From Winogradskyella sp. PC-19 (GTDB lineage Bacteria; Bacteroidota; Bacteroidia; Flavobacteriales; Flavobacteriaceae), in the NCBI RefSeq assembly GCF_002163855.1, contig NZ_CP019332.1, positions 1,901,145 through 1,965,144 on the forward strand: a stretch of 64,000 bases of DNA, given 5' to 3'. The notes beneath the pieces were generated by a model. The model saw only the letters and a list, made by a program, of their open reading frames with translations, was not told where the DNA came from and did not search any database. The stretch's first letter is position 1, and each line of letters opens with the position of its first letter. The translations under genes were made by a program, and so were the position numbers. Of this stretch, positions 62,615 to 64,000 are shown one piece after another.

Positions 62615-63745
62615 ATGAACTTATCCTATTGGGAAATAAAATCTTGGTTAACCGATGTCGACTTTACAATCGTTGGCAGCGGTATTGTTGGTCTCAACTG
62701 TGCTTTGCAACTTAAAAATCGTTTTCCAAAAGCTAAAGTTTTAATCTTAGAAAAAGGCATACTGCCACAAGGCGCGAGTACAAAGAATGCTGGGTTTGCT
62801 TGTTTTGGAAGTTTAAGCGAGCTTATTGAAGATTTAAAAACACATTCAGAAGCTGAGGTCTTTAATTTAGTTAACCAACGCGTTGAAGGCTTACATTTGT
62901 TAAGACAAACACTTGGAGATGACAATATCGATTATCAAGAACTCGGCGGCTACGAGTTGTTTACCAAAGCAGATGAAGTACTTTATGAAGAATGTTTGCA
63001 GCGAAAAGACGCTATAAATAAGTTACTCAAACCAATTTTTAACACATGTGTTTTTAGTTTTAAAGAAGACAGTTTTGGATTTCAAAACATCCAATCAAAA
63101 CAAGGCTTTAATCAATTTGAAGGTCAGATTGACACAGGTAAAATGATGAGCGCTTTATTACAATTAGTATATCAAAAAGGTATTAAAATATTAAACGCAA
63201 CTACGGTAGAATCATTTTCAGAAGACTCAAATTCCGTAAAAGTAAAAACCAATCACTTTGAGTTTACAACAAGTAAATTATTGATTGCAACAAATGGTTT
63301 TGCTTCTAAATTATTGGACGAAAATTTAAATCTCGATTATCGAGTAAAACCAGCAAGAGCTCAAGTGTTGATTACAGAACCCATAAAAAACTTAAAAATT
63401 AAAGGCACATTTCATTTAGAAAAAGGCTATTACTATTTCCGAAATATTGATAATCGCATTCTTTTTGGAGGCGGGCGACACCTTGATTTCAAAGCGGAAG
63501 AAACAACAGAGTTAGCGCAAACAGAACTTGTAAAAAACAAGCTCAAAGAACTTTTAGAAACGACAATTTTACCCAATCAAAATGTAAATATTGACCAATA
63601 TTGGTCTGGGATTATGGGAGTTGGTTCTCAGAAAAAACCAATAGTTAAACAATTAAGTAATAATGTGTTTTGTGGTGTTAGACTTGGTGGAATGGGTGTT
63701 GCTATTGGTAGCTTAGTTGGTAAAGAATTAGCAGATTTAGTGTAG
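62615..63745 (+). CDS. FAD-dependent (DAO-family) oxidoreductase
   Basis: 376 residues. DFTIVGSGIVGLNCALQLKNRFPKAKVLILEKG is the FAD-binding GxGxxG Rossmann start, and STKNAGFACFGS is typical of the DAO (D-amino-acid/glycine oxidase-like) family; the end RLGGMGVAIGSLVGKELADL closes the FAD site. Substrate probably an amino acid or amine; the exact one cannot be read. The ATG is just after the lepA terminator. Confidence 0.85.
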   Translation: MNLSYWEIKSWLTDVDFTIVGSGIVGLNCALQLKNRFPKAKVLILEKGILPQGASTKNAGFACFGSLSELIEDLKTHSEAEVFNLVNQRVEGLHLLRQTLGDDNIDYQELGGYELFTKADEVLYEECLQRKDAINKLLKPIFNTCVFSFKEDSFGFQNIQSKQGFNQFEGQIDTGKMMSALLQLVYQKGIKILNATTVESFSEDSNSVKVKTNHFEFTTSKLLIATNGFASKLLDENLNLDYRVKPARAQVLITEPIKNLKIKGTFHLEKGYYYFRNIDNRILFGGGRHLDFKAEETTELAQTELVKNKLKELLETTILPNQNVNIDQYWSGIMGVGSQKKPIVKQLSNNVFCGVRLGGMGVAIGSLVGKELADLV

Positions 63746-63781
63746 AAGTAATAATGATTATTTTTAGTTCATATTAAGATA

Positions 63782-64000
63782 ATGAATATCAAAAAACAAT
63801 TATATAAAGAATCTGAAACAATTCTCTACAAACGTTTAGAAGTCATTCAGCATACTATTTCTGATATTCAAAAAGCATTACAATCCGAAACTAAAAGTTC
63901 TGCAGGAGACAAGCACGAAACTGGTCGAGCGATGCTACAATTAGAACGCGAAAAAGCAGGTAATCAATTAGCAGAATTACAAAAACAAATAGAACTACTT
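63782..64000 (+). CDS. Start of a small coiled-coil protein (cut by window edge)
   Basis: 73 codons before the edge, starting at ATG 63782. The helical sequence contains SETKSSAGDKHETGRAML, a conserved phrase in a Bacteroidota family often labelled 3-oxoacyl-ACP synthase in error and more likely related to GreA/GreB-type coiled-coil proteins. Downstream remainder not visible; function uncertain. It follows the DAO gene by 36 bp and may be co-transcribed. Confidence 0.6.
   Translation, partial: MNIKKQLYKESETILYKRLEVIQHTISDIQKALQSETKSSAGDKHETGRAMLQLEREKAGNQLAELQKQIELL

Noticed and set aside
1-64000. CRISPR array, insertion sequence or prophage
   Set aside because: No regularly spaced direct repeats, transposase, integrase or phage structural genes were seen in any frame.

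Overview
The window is a typical stretch of a low-GC Flavobacteriaceae (Bacteroidota) chromosome. The gene families point there: DUF4175, GIN-domain and OmpH-like lipoproteins, a CarboxypepD-reg/TonB-type barrel, surface modules with thrombospondin type 3 repeats, and paired glnS and gltX. Gene starts lack Shine-Dalgarno sequences, and several carry the Bacteroidota promoter form TTTG-N19-TAnnTTTG. Almost all of it is core genome. I see no insertion sequence, prophage or CRISPR array.

Layout. 1-9.5 kb: the 5' part of pgk, holB, an OmpH-like lipoprotein, a methyltransferase, mnmG, ybeY and a giant DUF4175 protein; two perfect 16-bp parS-like palindromes bracket mnmG. 9.7-20.4 kb: an AlkB-type hydroxylase, a large surface lipoprotein, gltX, a SPFH protein, glnS, folB and tRNA-Cys. 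20.4-23.3 kb: a VOC protein, then an apparent integron-type gene cassette, in which an attC-like structured element sits at the 3' end of an unusual 744-residue gene. That protein combines HhH, sigma-region-4-like and HARE-like winged-helix segments with a C-terminal RNxxxH HEPN-like motif. 23.3-27.7 kb: a LysE-family exporter, a GIN protein, two small proteins and rnr. 27.7-28.66 kb: a 975-bp AT-rich gap between divergent rnr and rpiB, with a perfect DnaA box, near-boxes and a repeated TGTTAATAAC motif, a candidate oriC. 28.7-45.3 kb: rpiB, a CDF transporter, an ElaA-like GNAT, OmpA, a CTP protease, rnpA, a glutamate-cysteine-ligase-like/CBS protein with an aspartoacylase-like partner, M1 and S8 peptidases, an MBL hydrolase and two transporters with cytoplasmic regulatory domains. 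45.4-52.1 kb: fatty-acid initiation (accC, accB, fabH), rpmF-DUF177-pdxA, ribE, tRNA-CAT and methylmalonyl-CoA epimerase. 52.2-64 kb: rbfA, a LolC/E-like permease, dusB, M28 and PD40 proteins, a TonB-type barrel, lepA, a DAO oxidoreductase and the start of a small coiled-coil gene.

How it fits together. The parS pair, mnmG and rnpA (genes often near bacterial origins) and the DnaA-box gap suggest the window lies at or close to the replication origin. That is inference; dnaA, parA and parB are not present. The most unusual item is the cassette-borne 744-residue protein, which looks like a mobile, possibly defensive or regulatory nucleic-acid-binding HEPN protein. Functions are assigned by motif and family recognition only; no database search was run.
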